From the NCBI RefSeq assembly GCF_000621165.1, contig NZ_KK211218.1, positions 303,196 through 367,195 on the forward strand: a DNA stretch of 64,000 nt, in the 5' to 3' direction. Made by a program: the position numbers and the translations under genes. This document shows, piece after piece, positions 7,776-17,228 of this stretch. The notes under the pieces are model-generated. The model did not search any database. It was not told the DNA's origin and worked only from the letters and a program-made list of their open reading frames with translations. Each line of letters starts with the position of its first letter. The stretch's first letter is position 1. This DNA comes from Enterovibrio calviensis DSM 14347. GTDB taxonomy: Bacteria; Pseudomonadota; Gammaproteobacteria; Enterobacterales; Vibrionaceae.

Positions 7776-9125
7776 TCAGCCAATTAGCAATAAGCTACCG
7801 AGCCCCAAGAAGGCAACAAAACCAACAATGTCAGTGACGGTGGTGAGAATGACCGAGCCCGAAAGAGCGGGGTCGATTTTGAGCTTATCGAGTATGACGG
7901 GAATAAAGATCCCCGCGATAGCAGCGCAAACAATGTTAACAACGATGGCGACGCCAATAACCACACCTAGCCACAAACTATCAAACCAATACCCCGCAAC
8001 CAGACCAATGACGATTGACCACAATACGCCGTTTAGCGCACCGACCTTTATTTCTTTCGTCAGAAGGGGTTTGAGGTTGGCTTTTGAGATTTGCCCCAAC
8101 GCCAAACCGCGCACAATCAGAGTGAGTGTTTGACTGCCAGCAATGCCACCCATGGATGCGACTACTGGCATCAATACCGCCAGCGCAACGACTTGCTGAA
8201 GGGTTGCTTCGAACATTCCGATAAACCACGACGCTAAAAATGCAGTCATAAGGTTAATGCCAAGCCAGATGGCTCGGTTTTGGGCACTTTTACGCACAGG
8301 CGCAAACAGATCCTCGTCTTCATCAAGACCGGCTTTTGCCATTAATTGAGATTCTGCTTTTTCGCTTTGGAGTTCATACGCAGTGCCCATGTCTAAGCGG
8401 CCAATGAGCAAACCACTTTCCGTTACGACGGGTAACGATGACTCACCGCTCAATGCCACTTTGTCCGCGGCGGAGTAAATACCTTCTTTCGCATTCAGCG
8501 AAGGAAAGTCATCTTCTGAAAATTCTGAAATACGCAAGGCGGGGTCAACGCCAAACAGACGATTGATCCGAACTGTTCCTTCCCAATTACCTCGGCTATC
8601 TACCAGAAATATCACATGGCTGTGCGGTGGCAAATGACGACGTAGCAATCGCATTACCACTTTGATTTTGGTTTTTGCGGGGACAACCAACGGCTGATGA
8701 TCGCACCAGTGGCCAACTTCATTGTCATCAAATTGTTGTGCGGCCGAGTAACGGTTTTGCTGCTCTTCATCCATGCGCCCGAGGACATTCTCGAGCAAGT
8801 GATCGGGGATACTATCTTGAAGTTCAAGCAGGGTATCTGCATTAATACCAGTAAACAGCGAGAGTAAAACGTCTTCTTCTTGATCGTAAAGAATGGATGC
8901 GCTGGCATCCGTTCGCATTTCGACCAATACCGGTACTTTCATGGAGTCAGCAAGCTGATCCCAAGTACTTAGACGTTCGGCAAAAGGAAGTGATTCGAGA
9001 AGGAGTGCCAAATCGACTGGCGACGTTTCAAGTTTTAGTTGTTCAATAATGGCTTGTTGTGAATGAGCGTCGCCATTTTCTGTCAGTAGTTCACTGACGA
9101 CATCCTGAATAGATTGGTTTTCCAT
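7776..9125 (-). CDS. mgtE: Magnesium transporter MgtE
   Basis: This 449-aa Mg2+ channel/transporter has a cytoplasmic N-terminal superhelical domain (about 1-125), a CBS pair (about 130-255, with LVDSRGNWEGTVRINRLF and SLPVVTESGLLIGRLDMG) and a five-helix membrane domain (about 280-449). The latter contains MPVVASMGGIAGSQTLTLIVRGLALG, whose cytoplasmic half lines the ion pore, and a final TTVTDIVGFVAFLGLG. Length and order match MgtE. GGGGA lies just before the start. Gating by cytosolic Mg2+ through the N and CBS domains is known for the family. Transcription is divergent from thrS. Confidence 0.95.
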   Translation of the reverse strand: MENQSIQDVVSELLTENGDAHSQQAIIEQLKLETSPVDLALLLESLPFAERLSTWDQLADSMKVPVLVEMRTDASASILYDQEEDVLLSLFTGINADTLLELQDSIPDHLLENVLGRMDEEQQNRYSAAQQFDDNEVGHWCDHQPLVVPAKTKIKVVMRLLRRHLPPHSHVIFLVDSRGNWEGTVRINRLFGVDPALRISEFSEDDFPSLNAKEGIYSAADKVALSGESSLPVVTESGLLIGRLDMGTAYELQSEKAESQLMAKAGLDEDEDLFAPVRKSAQNRAIWLGINLMTAFLASWFIGMFEATLQQVVALAVLMPVVASMGGIAGSQTLTLIVRGLALGQISKANLKPLLTKEIKVGALNGVLWSIVIGLVAGYWFDSLWLGVVIGVAIVVNIVCAAIAGIFIPVILDKLKIDPALSGSVILTTVTDIVGFVAFLGLGSLLLIG

Positions 9126-9407
9126 GTATCCCCAAAAGAAGCAGATAAGTCATAGCGCAAGGGTAAGGAAGGGGTTTTACAATGGCAACCCAAAACGAGC
9201 GGTAATGAGCAAGGTGTTAGTGACAAAAAAGGTACTGTCTTCCCAAATACAGCCCATATATAGAGAGAAGTGAATCGATGAGTGAGCCTGGTGACCCCCA
9301 GATTAGTTGCGTTATTCTGTCACATGGTTACAATTCCACTCCGGTTTTAGCACGTCCATTTTGATTTGTACCAAAAAGACGCGCTTATGAACCCGCTCAA
9401 TAATCTC

Positions 9408-9436
9408 CTTGTTTCTAACGTATTGTTACTAACAAG
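9408..9436 (+). promoter_or_regulatory. thrS leader hairpin, upstream stem
   Basis: CTTGTT-TC-TAAC (9408-9419) pairs with GTTA-CT-AACAAG (9425-9436) around the loop GTATT, with a symmetric 2x2 internal loop. Together with the following hairpin it matches the two-hairpin layout of the E. coli thrS operator. The rest of the 9126-9407 gap shows nothing I can call. Confidence 0.6.
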
Positions 9437-9451
9437 AAATAAATTCAACAA

Positions 9452-9472
9452 GTGCTACTGCGTATGTAGCAC
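9452..9472 (+). promoter_or_regulatory. thrS translational operator: tRNA-Thr anticodon-like hairpin
   Basis: GTGCTAC (9452-9458) and GTAGCAC (9466-9472) form a perfect 7-bp stem closing the 7-nt loop TGCGTAT. Loop positions 3-5 read CGT, the threonine anticodon CGU. It ends 21 bp before the thrS ATG, next to the AGGA at 9483-9486. In E. coli ThrRS binds such a mimic and blocks its own translation; that function here is inferred from structure and position. Confidence 0.8.
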
Positions 9473-9493
9473 CACTGTAAATAGGACAATAAA

Positions 9494-11422
9494 ATGCCTG
9501 TAATTACTCTTCCTGATGGTAGCCAGCGTTCATTCGACAACCCTGTGTCGACGTACGATGTTGCTTTTGACATCGGCCCTGGTCTTGCCAAAGCCTGTAT
9601 TGCTGGTCGTGTTGACGGTCAACGTGTTGATGCATGTGACCTTATCGAAAACGACGCCAAGCTTGAAATCATCACTGCAAAAGATGCTGATGGTCTAGAA
9701 ATCATCCGTCACTCTTGCGCACACTTGCTAGGTCACGCGATCAAGCAACTGTTCCCTGATGCTAAAATGGCAATCGGCCCTACCATCGACAGTGGCTTCT
9801 ATTACGACATCGACTTGGATCGTTCATTGACCCAAGAAGACCTAGATGCGATTGAAAAGCGCATGAAGGATTTGGCGAAAACCAAATATGCCGTCGTTAA
9901 GAAGAATGTTAGCTGGCAAGAAGCACGTGATACGTTTGAATCACGTGGCGAGTCTTACAAAATTGAAATTCTGGACGAAAACGTTTCTCGTGACGACCGC
10001 CCAGGACTTTACCACCATGAAGAATACATCGACATGTGCCGCGGTCCGCACGTGCCGAACATGAGCTTCTGCCAAAACTTCAAGATTCTGAATGTTGCTG
10101 GTGCTTACTGGCGCGGCAACAGTGACAATAAAATGCTGCAACGTATCTACGGCACTGCGTTTTACGACAAAAAAGAATTAAAAGCGCACCTTGTTCGTCT
10201 TGAAGAAGCAGCGAAGCGCGACCACCGTAAACTAGGTAAGCAACTTGATCTGTACCACATGCAGCAAGAAGCGCCGGGTATGGTGTTCTGGCACCACAAC
10301 GGTTGGACTGTTTTCCGCGAGCTGGAAGTGTTCATTCGTGAAAAGCTGACTGAATACGATTATCAGGAAGTAAAAGGCCCATTGATCATGGATCGCGTTC
10401 TTTGGGAACGTTCAGGTCACTGGGAAAAATATGCTGATTACATGTTCACGACTCAGTCTGAGAGCCGTGAGTATGCACTGAAGCCAATGAACTGTCCTGG
10501 TCACGTTCAGATTTTTAACCAAGGTTTGAAATCTTACCGTGATCTGCCATTACGTATGGCAGAATTTGGTAGTTGTCACCGTAACGAGCCATCAGGCGCT
10601 CTACACGGCTTGATGCGCGTTCGTGGCTTCACTCAAGATGATGCACACATCTTCTGTACGCCTGAACAGGTTCAGAAAGAAGTTACATCTTGCATTGAGA
10701 TGGTATACGACACATACAAAACGTTTGGTTTTGATGAAATCGTCGTTAAACTATCAACTCGCCCTGAACAGCGTGTTGGTTCTGACGAAATGTGGGACCG
10801 TGCTGAAACAGCTTTGGCTGAAGCACTTGACGCAATGGGCATCAAATTTGAGATTCTGGACGGCGAAGGTGCCTTCTACGGACCGAAGATTGAATTTACG
10901 TTGCATGATTGTTTGGATCGCGCATGGCAGTGTGGTACTGTGCAACTCGATTTCGCTCTGCCTGAGCGTTTGGGCGCAACGTACGTTGGCGAAGACAACG
11001 AACGTCACACCCCAGTAATGATTCACCGTGCGATTCTTGGTTCATTAGAACGTTTCATCGGTATTTTGATCGAAGAATACGCAGGACATTTCCCGACTTG
11101 GTTGGCTCCTCAGCAAGCTGTTGTGATGAATATCACCGACAATCAGGCCGAATATGTTCAGGAAGTAGCGAAAAAACTGCAAAAAGCAGGATTTAGAGCA
11201 TCAGCGGACTTGAGAAACGAGAAGATTGGCTTTAAAATCCGCGAACATACTTTGAAGCGCGTACCTTACATGCTTGTTTGTGGCGACCAGGAAATGGAAG
11301 CTGGCGAAATTGCAGTACGTACTCGCAAAGGTAAAGATTTGGGTAAATTCAAGATTGAAGATTTTGTTTCTCTGCTCGAGAACGAAGTTCGTACCCGAAC
11401 GCTCAATATTTTGGAGGAATAA
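9494..11422 (+). CDS. thrS: Threonine--tRNA ligase
   Basis: This 642-aa class II synthetase charges tRNA-Thr. It has an N-terminal TGS domain (1-62), an editing domain with [17 protein letters not shown] (the HxxxH zinc-like site) and CRGPHV, and then a catalytic core with motif 2 ([34 protein letters not shown]), motif 3 ([13 protein letters not shown]) and a C-terminal anticodon-binding domain. Length and motifs are full. AGGA at 9483-9486 is the ribosome site, close to the anticodon-like hairpin. The end of the gene carries the GGAGG for infC, whose ATT start lies three bases after the thrS stop. Confidence 0.98.
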   Translation: MPVITLPDGSQRSFDNPVSTYDVAFDIGPGLAKACIAGRVDGQRVDACDLIENDAKLEIITAKDADGLEIIRHSCAHLLGHAIKQLFPDAKMAIGPTIDSGFYYDIDLDRSLTQEDLDAIEKRMKDLAKTKYAVVKKNVSWQEARDTFESRGESYKIEILDENVSRDDRPGLYHHEEYIDMCRGPHVPNMSFCQNFKILNVAGAYWRGNSDNKMLQRIYGTAFYDKKELKAHLVRLEEAAKRDHRKLGKQLDLYHMQQEAPGMVFWHHNGWTVFRELEVFIREKLTEYDYQEVKGPLIMDRVLWERSGHWEKYADYMFTTQSESREYALKPMNCPGHVQIFNQGLKSYRDLPLRMAEFGSCHRNEPSGALHGLMRVRGFTQDDAHIFCTPEQVQKEVTSCIEMVYDTYKTFGFDEIVVKLSTRPEQRVGSDEMWDRAETALAEALDAMGIKFEILDGEGAFYGPKIEFTLHDCLDRAWQCGTVQLDFALPERLGATYVGEDNERHTPVMIHRAILGSLERFIGILIEEYAGHFPTWLAPQQAVVMNITDNQAEYVQEVAKKLQKAGFRASADLRNEKIGFKIREHTLKRVPYMLVCGDQEMEAGEIAVRTRKGKDLGKFKIEDFVSLLENEVRTRTLNILEE

Positions 11423-11425
11423 GGT

Positions 11426-11971
11426 ATTAAAGGCGCAAGAAAAGCCCCGGTTAAACAAAATGCTCATCGCTTGAATGATGAAATTCGTGGTATTGACGAA
11501 GTTCGTTTGACAGGTCTTGATGGTGAAGCGATTGGAGTTGTTACTCTCCAGGAAGCGATTAAGGTCGCTGAAGAGGCGGGAGTAGATCTGGTTGAAATCA
11601 GCCCTAATGCCGAGCCGCCTGTCTGTCGTGTGATGGACTACGGTAAGTTCATATTCGAAAAGAGCAAGGCTGCGAAAGAGCAGAAGAAAAAGCAAAAGGT
11701 TATTCAGGTTAAGGAAATCAAATTCCGACCTGGTACCGACATTGGCGACTATCAGGTAAAACTACGCAACCTGGTTCGCTTTATTGAAGAGGGTAACAAG
11801 GTCAAGGTTACAATCCGATTCCGTGGTCGCGAAATGGCGCACCAAGAAATCGGTGTTGACGTTTTGAATCGTTTGAAGGAAGACACTGCCGAAATTTGTT
11901 TGGTAGAAAGCTTCCCGACTCGAATCGAAGGTCGTCAAATGATCATGGTTCTTGCCCCTAAAAAGAAGTAA
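11426..11971 (+). CDS. infC: Translation initiation factor IF-3 (ATT start)
   Basis: IF-3 binds the 30S subunit, prevents premature 50S joining and proofreads the start codon. The 181-aa product aligns end to end with E. coli IF-3 only if translation starts at ATT 11426-11428 (giving [22 protein letters not shown]), with GGAGG at 11413-11417. An internal ATG at 11471 would drop 15 conserved residues. Motifs: [45 protein letters not shown] non-AUG start is a known trait of infC and allows IF-3 to repress its own translation. It is coupled to thrS. Confidence 0.97.
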   Translation: MKGARKAPVKQNAHRLNDEIRGIDEVRLTGLDGEAIGVVTLQEAIKVAEEAGVDLVEISPNAEPPVCRVMDYGKFIFEKSKAAKEQKKKQKVIQVKEIKFRPGTDIGDYQVKLRNLVRFIEEGNKVKVTIRFRGREMAHQEIGVDVLNRLKEDTAEICLVESFPTRIEGRQMIMVLAPKKK

Positions 11972-11991
11972 TTTCGGCATACAAGTAACAT

Positions 11992-12023
11992 AAGAGGCTA
12001 TGCCTTATGGCATAGCCTCTTTG
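11992..12023 (+). terminator. Strong hairpin between infC and rpmI
   Basis: AAGAGGCTATGCC (11992-12004) pairs perfectly with GGCATAGCCTCTT (12009-12021) around TTAT. Only three Ts follow, so read-through into rpmI-rplT is expected. It may act as a partial terminator or processing site, or as part of the L20-responsive leader known in enterics; the last is not shown here. Confidence 0.65.
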
Positions 12024-12074
12024 TTCGCCGGATTACATTGTTATTAACATGCATACAATGCGGAGTTATTCATC

Positions 12075-12269
12075 ATGCCTAAGATGAAATCAAACAAAGG
12101 TGCAGCTAAGCGTTTCAAGAAAACTGCTGGCGGCTTCAAGTTCAAGCACGCAACTAAACGTCACATCCTGACTAAGCGTACTACTAAGAACAAACGTCAA
12201 CTGCGTCCAAACGCGATTTTGCCTAAGTGCGAAGTAGCAGCAGTTGTTCGTATGCTTCCATACGCATAA
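12075..12269 (+). CDS. rpmI: 50S ribosomal protein L35
   Basis: This 64-aa basic protein, [23 protein letters not shown]..., is a full-length L35 of the large ribosomal subunit. GGAG lies before the ATG. It is followed 41 bp later by rplT, the universal rpmI-rplT pair. In E. coli both are translationally repressed by L20 acting on the rpmI leader. Confidence 0.97.
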   Translation: MPKMKSNKGAAKRFKKTAGGFKFKHATKRHILTKRTTKNKRQLRPNAILPKCEVAAVVRMLPYA

Positions 12270-12295
12270 TTTTTCTTAGTTTATTAACGATTTAG

Positions 12296-12664
<369 letters not shown>

Positions 12665-12690
12665 TTTTACAGAATAGATTTTGCAAGAAA

Positions 12691-12714
12691 GGGGAGCCTC
12701 GGCTCCCCTTTTTT
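12691..12714. terminator. Intrinsic terminator of the thrS-rplT operon
   Basis: GGGGAGCC (12691-12698) pairs with GGCTCCCC (12701-12708), followed by six Ts. On the reverse strand the sequence continues CCCCTTTCTT, so it may also serve the leftward sugar-acid operon ending at 12743. Confidence 0.92.
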
Positions 12715-12742
12715 ATTGTCTGCATCTTGTGTTGTTTCGTCG

Positions 12743-13648
12743 TTAAGGCGACTCGATAAGGTGTGTATATTGTATTCCTGATGTGTTGAGCTGAATACCG
12801 TATAAAGAGGTGGTGGCGGTGATGTACAAATAGGATTGATCTTGGCCTCCGAACGTACAATTACTGACACGTTCCGGCACGGGAATGAGCCCAAGTTTGT
12901 TACCTTTGTTATCAATAACCGCGATACCACTGTCGCAACTACAGAAGATATTGCCTTGCGTATCTATCCGAAACCCATCTGGAATTCCAGGTTCAACGAC
13001 ACATAGTGTTTTTCCTCCGCTAAGAAAACCATCGTTACCCACTTGAAACGCTCTTATTTCCCTGCGTCCTTTGACGGGAAATTCCACTACCGACATATCT
13101 GCGACATAGAGTGTGCACTCATCTGGCGAGAAAGCGAGTCCATTAGGGCGTTGAACGTCGGTTGTCATGATGTCGAGTTCACCGGTTAAAGGATCAAACC
13201 GATAGACATAGCATCCCACCATTTCACTTGATGATTTGAAGCCTTCTTCGTCGCTTAAAATACCGTAGGGTGGATCCGAAAACCAAATGGTTCCGTCGCG
13301 CTTAACGATGAGGTCATTTGGACTATTGAGCCGCTTGCCGTCATAATTATCAACGAGGATCTCGTTCTCTCCGTTAGGTAACGTGCGGCTGATACCACGC
13401 CTGCCGTGTTCACAGCTGAGCAAATTTCCATCGAGGTCGAGGTAGTTGCCATTACTAAAATGCGAATTGTCTTTTAGAACAGTCAGCCCTTCTTGGGGAT
13501 GCCAACGTAGAAGTTTGCATCCTTTGACATCACTGAATACAACCGCATTTTGATCCGGCAGCCAAACGGGCCCTTCGGCCCAAATGGCGCCAGTGCAAAG
13601 TTGTTGTACCTCTAGACCTTCGATCAGAAGTGATGAAATATCAGCCAT
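12743..13648 (-). CDS. SMP-30/gluconolactonase family lactonase
   Basis: This 301-aa six-bladed beta-propeller has metal-site motifs AEGPVW (Glu ligand), NSPNDLIVKRDGTIWFSDPPYG (Asn ligands) and RPNGLAFSPDE with later LYVADM. The family hydrolyses aldonolactones to aldonates using a divalent metal. The ATG at 13648 is preferred because AGAGG precedes it and it lies 4 bp after the stop of the aldehyde dehydrogenase gene, giving tight coupling; an upstream ATG at 13678 would overlap that gene. It is the last gene of the six-gene operon, where it would open the lactone formed by sugar oxidation. No signal peptide. Confidence 0.88.
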   Translation of the reverse strand: MADISSLLIEGLEVQQLCTGAIWAEGPVWLPDQNAVVFSDVKGCKLLRWHPQEGLTVLKDNSHFSNGNYLDLDGNLLSCEHGRRGISRTLPNGENEILVDNYDGKRLNSPNDLIVKRDGTIWFSDPPYGILSDEEGFKSSSEMVGCYVYRFDPLTGELDIMTTDVQRPNGLAFSPDECTLYVADMSVVEFPVKGRREIRAFQVGNDGFLSGGKTLCVVEPGIPDGFRIDTQGNIFCSCDSGIAVIDNKGNKLGLIPVPERVSNCTFGGQDQSYLYITATTSLYGIQLNTSGIQYTHLIESP

Positions 13649-13652
13649 ATCG

Positions 13653-15233
13653 CTACCTCTTCTCAGGCTCGCCATCAATATGACGAGGAATGGAAAGAGG
13701 GTTGTTGGGGTTAATTTCTGGAGGAAGAAGCGTATTTGGCACGTTCTGATAGCAAACGGGTCTCACAAAGCGCTCGATAGCCATGCTGCCGACGGAGGTT
13801 GTTTGGCTATTTGAGGTAGATGGATAGGGGCCGCCATGTACCATTGCCGTTGAGACTTCTACACCGGTTGGAAAACCATTGAAAAGAATTCTTCCGACTT
13901 TCAGTTCCATTGTATCAATCAACTGCTGTGCGAAGGTTTGGTCGTCACTTTCACTATAGTGAATTGTACCGGTGAGTTGGCCTTCCAGTGATCCCAAGAC
14001 ATCAAGGGCTTCTTGCTCGCTGTTGCACGCCACTAACATTGAGAACGAGCCAAAGACTTCTCTATGCAGTGCGCGATCTTTTATAAAATCAGAGGCTTCT
14101 ACTTCGACAAAGGCGGGTTCACAGGCATTATGACCTTCAGCATGCCCTTGCGTGATAACGCTTACTTCTGGGCTGTTGATCAATGCGCTCTTGTTTTCGC
14201 AGTAAGAGGAAAATATTGAGGGCGTTAGCATTGAGCCTGCACAATTGCCTTCCATGAGTTTGGACATGTGCTGTTTGAAATGAGTCAGCGCCTCACTCTT
14301 GAGCGCAATCACGAGGCCTGGGTTGGTACAGAATTGACCCGCTCCCATCATGAGTGATGCATAAAACTGTTCAGCTAGTGATGCTGTTTGTGCTGCTAGG
14401 GAGGCGGGCATGAATACCACTGGATTGATGCTACTCATTTCTGCATACACAGGGATAGGCTCTTCACGTTGCTGAGCAAGTGACATCAATGCGGTACCAC
14501 CTGATTGCGAACCCGTAAAACCCACCGCTTTTATTTCTGGGTGTGAGACTAAGTGCTGACCAATCTCATTGCCAGAACCAAACACTAATGAAAATGTGCC
14601 CGGATGAAAGTTCAATTCGGCTAATGCATCTACAATACAGCGTCCGACCAACTCAGAGACGCCTGGGTGTGCGGAATGGCCTTTAACGATCACGGGACAG
14701 CCTGCAGCAAGTGCTGACGCGGTATCTCCACCAGCCACAGAAAATGCCAATGGAAAGTTACTTGATCCGAAGATAACAACGGGCCCAAGTGGAATTTTTC
14801 TTACCCCAAGAAACGGCCTAGGAAGCGGATGGCGATCGGGTAGGGCGGTATCTATTCTCACACCTTGCCAACTGCCATCTTGGATGACATCGGCGAATAG
14901 TCGAAGCTGATTGGCTGTTCTGGCGCGTTCGCCTTCAAGTCTTGCTGCTGGCAATCCCGTTTCTTTCATGCCCCTTTCTATCAGTGTGTCACCGAGCGCC
15001 ATGATGTTATCAGCAATAAGACGTAATAAGTCGGCGCGTTGAGAAGCAGAGGTATGACGAAACAACTGAAAGGCTCCCGCGGCTAACACGCAGGCTTTAT
15101 CGGCATCCTCACAGGTCGCCAGCCCGAAAGACGGTTCAAGCTTTTCGTTGGTCTTTGGGTCAAACCCTTGAATGCTTCCATTGGTGCCATGAACTGCGTG
15201 ACCACCAATAAACATATTTCCCTGAACTGACAT
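13653..15233 (-). CDS. 2-oxoglutarate semialdehyde-type aldehyde dehydrogenase (NADP+)
   Basis: This 526-aa enzyme has the segments typical of alpha-ketoglutaric semialdehyde dehydrogenases: LPRPFLGVRKIPLGPVVIFG, SNFPLAFSVAGGDTASALAA, the active-site Glu in YAEMSSINP and the catalytic Cys in MMGAGQFCTNPG. The product would be 2-oxoglutarate, the end point of oxidative pentose/sugar-acid routes. The start at 15233 has AAGGAG 7 nt upstream; an in-frame extension to 15299 overlaps the beta-propeller gene and is rejected. It sits between the propeller gene (17 bp) and the lactonase gene (4 bp). Family confident, exact substrate inferred from neighbours. Confidence 0.85.
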   Translation of the reverse strand: MSVQGNMFIGGHAVHGTNGSIQGFDPKTNEKLEPSFGLATCEDADKACVLAAGAFQLFRHTSASQRADLLRLIADNIMALGDTLIERGMKETGLPAARLEGERARTANQLRLFADVIQDGSWQGVRIDTALPDRHPLPRPFLGVRKIPLGPVVIFGSSNFPLAFSVAGGDTASALAAGCPVIVKGHSAHPGVSELVGRCIVDALAELNFHPGTFSLVFGSGNEIGQHLVSHPEIKAVGFTGSQSGGTALMSLAQQREEPIPVYAEMSSINPVVFMPASLAAQTASLAEQFYASLMMGAGQFCTNPGLVIALKSEALTHFKQHMSKLMEGNCAGSMLTPSIFSSYCENKSALINSPEVSVITQGHAEGHNACEPAFVEVEASDFIKDRALHREVFGSFSMLVACNSEQEALDVLGSLEGQLTGTIHYSESDDQTFAQQLIDTMELKVGRILFNGFPTGVEVSTAMVHGGPYPSTSNSQTTSVGSMAIERFVRPVCYQNVPNTLLPPEINPNNPLSIPRHIDGEPEKR

Positions 15234-15250
15234 TAGTAAACTCCTTAACT

Positions 15251-16186
15251 CTATGAATATGCGGGCAGTAGGAAAGAAACATCTGGCTCTGCTAAGCAAT
15301 CAAAGGTGCGTAAAATATGGGTGTTGTTGACATCCAACACTGCAACTTGATCGTTTGTCATGGAGACATAAGCCGTTGTACCGTCAGGATGAAAACTCAC
15401 TGCAATGGGATCTGCAGGTAGTTCAATCACGCCTTGTGGCATCAACGTTTGATCATAAATAGAGATTGAACCGCCTTGATAATTGGTAACAAACAATTGT
15501 TGATTGGGTGAAAGGTAGACACGGGTAGGGTCTTGGCCTGACTCCGCCGACGCTTTCACCTCTAAAGACGATGTATCAACGGCAACGATGCTGTTGTCTA
15601 GACGGTTCGTGACAAAGAGTGTTTTACCGTCTTGTGCCAGGCAGTTTCCCTCTGGTTTTTTACCCGGATACATTGGTATGGGTTCAACGGTGGGTTCCCA
15701 AGGTCGTATTTTGGTTACCGTATGACTAAGCAAGTTCAGACAAAATGCGGTTTCACCGTCGGCGCTTAATGAAAAAAGGTGCGTCTTAAGTCCGCCAGAA
15801 GGCAATGCACGGTCCGGCGCTGTTGCTGTTTGTGGGTTTTCGTATATCACCATGACGTTGTGCGACTCACTCATGGCATAAAGTCTGTCTTGGTCGTCCA
15901 TGGCAAGGCCATGAATGCGATAGTATGGCCAGGCACTGATGGTGCGAACATGTTCCTTTCGCTTGATGTCGATAACGAAAATATCGCAACCGCCGTTGTC
16001 GCCGATGATCCCCGAATTTTCAACGCCATAATGACCGACGTAGGCGAATTCACGGTTTGAATCTACGACAAATTCATGTGGGTAATTTGGCAGTATGATC
16101 TGCGTGATGGCTTCCCCTTTTTCCGCATCAAAAAAGCCGAGGGTATGAGCACTTTTTTGGTTCAGAATCAGCGTATCCCTATTCAT
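15251..16186 (-). CDS. YVTN-type beta-propeller protein, cytoplasmic
   Basis: This 311-aa protein is made of repeated blades such as FVVDSNREFAYVGHYG, LAQDGKTLFVTNRLDNSIVAV and YLSPNQQLFVTNYQGGSISIYD. It has no signal peptide. The fold is shared by lactonases of the 6-phosphogluconolactonase type and by binding proteins. Inside this operon a second lactonase or an epimerase-like role is plausible but not shown. ATG 16186 is chosen because AAGGA lies 9 nt upstream; the ATG at 16195 abuts AAGGA. It follows the GguC-like gene by 21 bp. Confidence 0.7.
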   Translation of the reverse strand: MNRDTLILNQKSAHTLGFFDAEKGEAITQIILPNYPHEFVVDSNREFAYVGHYGVENSGIIGDNGGCDIFVIDIKRKEHVRTISAWPYYRIHGLAMDDQDRLYAMSESHNVMVIYENPQTATAPDRALPSGGLKTHLFSLSADGETAFCLNLLSHTVTKIRPWEPTVEPIPMYPGKKPEGNCLAQDGKTLFVTNRLDNSIVAVDTSSLEVKASAESGQDPTRVYLSPNQQLFVTNYQGGSISIYDQTLMPQGVIELPADPIAVSFHPDGTTAYVSMTNDQVAVLDVNNTHILRTFDCLAEPDVSFLLPAYS

Positions 16187-16207
16187 TCTTCCCATTCCTT
16201 CGTTGTT

Positions 16208-17218
16208 TTAGCGCAAGGCTGCAATATGGATTGGATGACTAGACGTCTTTGTAGTCATGGTCAGTGTATTACGGAGAGGCTTACCAAACTCCGGCACACA
16301 GATTTCAAATACATCACCGTCTTGTGTTTCGATGCCATCGGCAAAGCTCAAGGTTGATGTGCCGAAATAGTGGATATTCAGATCACCCGGTTGACAGAAA
16401 AGGGCGTATTTAAAGTGGTGGTGCTCTAGGTTCTTAATATTGTGCGACATGTTGTCTTCACCCGAGGTGAAGGGCTTTTCCCATATCACACTGTTGTTTC
16501 GAATAATTTTACTGCTGCCTTCTAATGAAGGAGGCAAGTCACCGATCATGAGTTCGGGGCCAAAACTGGCTTGACGAAGCTTGGAGTGAGCAAGCCACAA
16601 ATAGTTGTGACGTTCGGTGACATGGTCTGAAAATTCATTGCCTATGGCAAAGCCAACCCGATGTGGTGTGCCATTACTGTCATTGACATAAACACCAACC
16701 AACTCAGGCTCTTCTCCCGCATCTTGCGCAAATGCCGGTGATTCAATGGTGCCATAAGGACGACGTATGATATTTCCCGTTCCTTTGTAGAACCATTCTG
16801 GCTGAGAGGCGATGTGCTGTGGGGTGGCTTTTCCATCTTCAAACCCCATTTTAAACATACGCATGGAGTCGGTCAGTGCTGCCTCCTCATCGGCAATTTT
16901 TGCATGCATGGCGTCCCGAGTATCGGCGCTACCTAGATGGGTCAAGCCTGTGCCCGCGACAAAACAATGTGCATTATCAGGATGGTGTATCGGCGGAAGC
17001 AGCAGTCCATCATCAATCACGCTTTGGTAGCTCATCGTATGCTCGGAGAGCAAACTGTCGATCAGCGAGGTCAGCGTCGTCTCTTCGTTTACGGCCATGT
17101 TAACAAGCTCGTAAGTCGTTAATGGCAATGAAAGCGCTTGAAGGCTTTCGCCGTCTAGCACTTTGGCTACACGAGGGCCTGTTGGGCTCTTGTATTGAAT
17201 AATGCGGTAAAATGACAT
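16208..17218 (-). CDS. GguC/AraD1-type fumarylacetoacetate-hydrolase-fold protein
   Basis: This 336-aa protein resembles the GguC (AraD1) branch of the FAH superfamily: FVAGTGLTHLGSADTRDAMH, EWFYKGTGNIIRRP, EEPELVGVYVNDSNG, RVGFAIGNEFSDH with the Glu/Asp metal ligands. Members next to sugar-acid genes are implicated in dehydrating 2-keto-3-deoxy-pentonates to 2-oxoglutarate semialdehyde. That role fits perfectly between the enolase-superfamily dehydratase (upstream) and the semialdehyde dehydrogenase (downstream). The start at 17218 has GAGGGAA upstream; a longer frame to 17281 overlaps the previous gene. Confidence 0.82.
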   Translation of the reverse strand: MSFYRIIQYKSPTGPRVAKVLDGESLQALSLPLTTYELVNMAVNEETTLTSLIDSLLSEHTMSYQSVIDDGLLLPPIHHPDNAHCFVAGTGLTHLGSADTRDAMHAKIADEEAALTDSMRMFKMGFEDGKATPQHIASQPEWFYKGTGNIIRRPYGTIESPAFAQDAGEEPELVGVYVNDSNGTPHRVGFAIGNEFSDHVTERHNYLWLAHSKLRQASFGPELMIGDLPPSLEGSSKIIRNNSVIWEKPFTSGEDNMSHNIKNLEHHHFKYALFCQPGDLNIHYFGTSTLSFADGIETQDGDVFEICVPEFGKPLRNTLTMTTKTSSHPIHIAALR

Positions 17219-17228
17219 GTGTGTTCCC

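Noticed and set aside
11471-11971. infC starting at the first ATG
   Set aside because: This would delete 15 conserved N-terminal residues. ATT 11426 with GGAGG restores full length.
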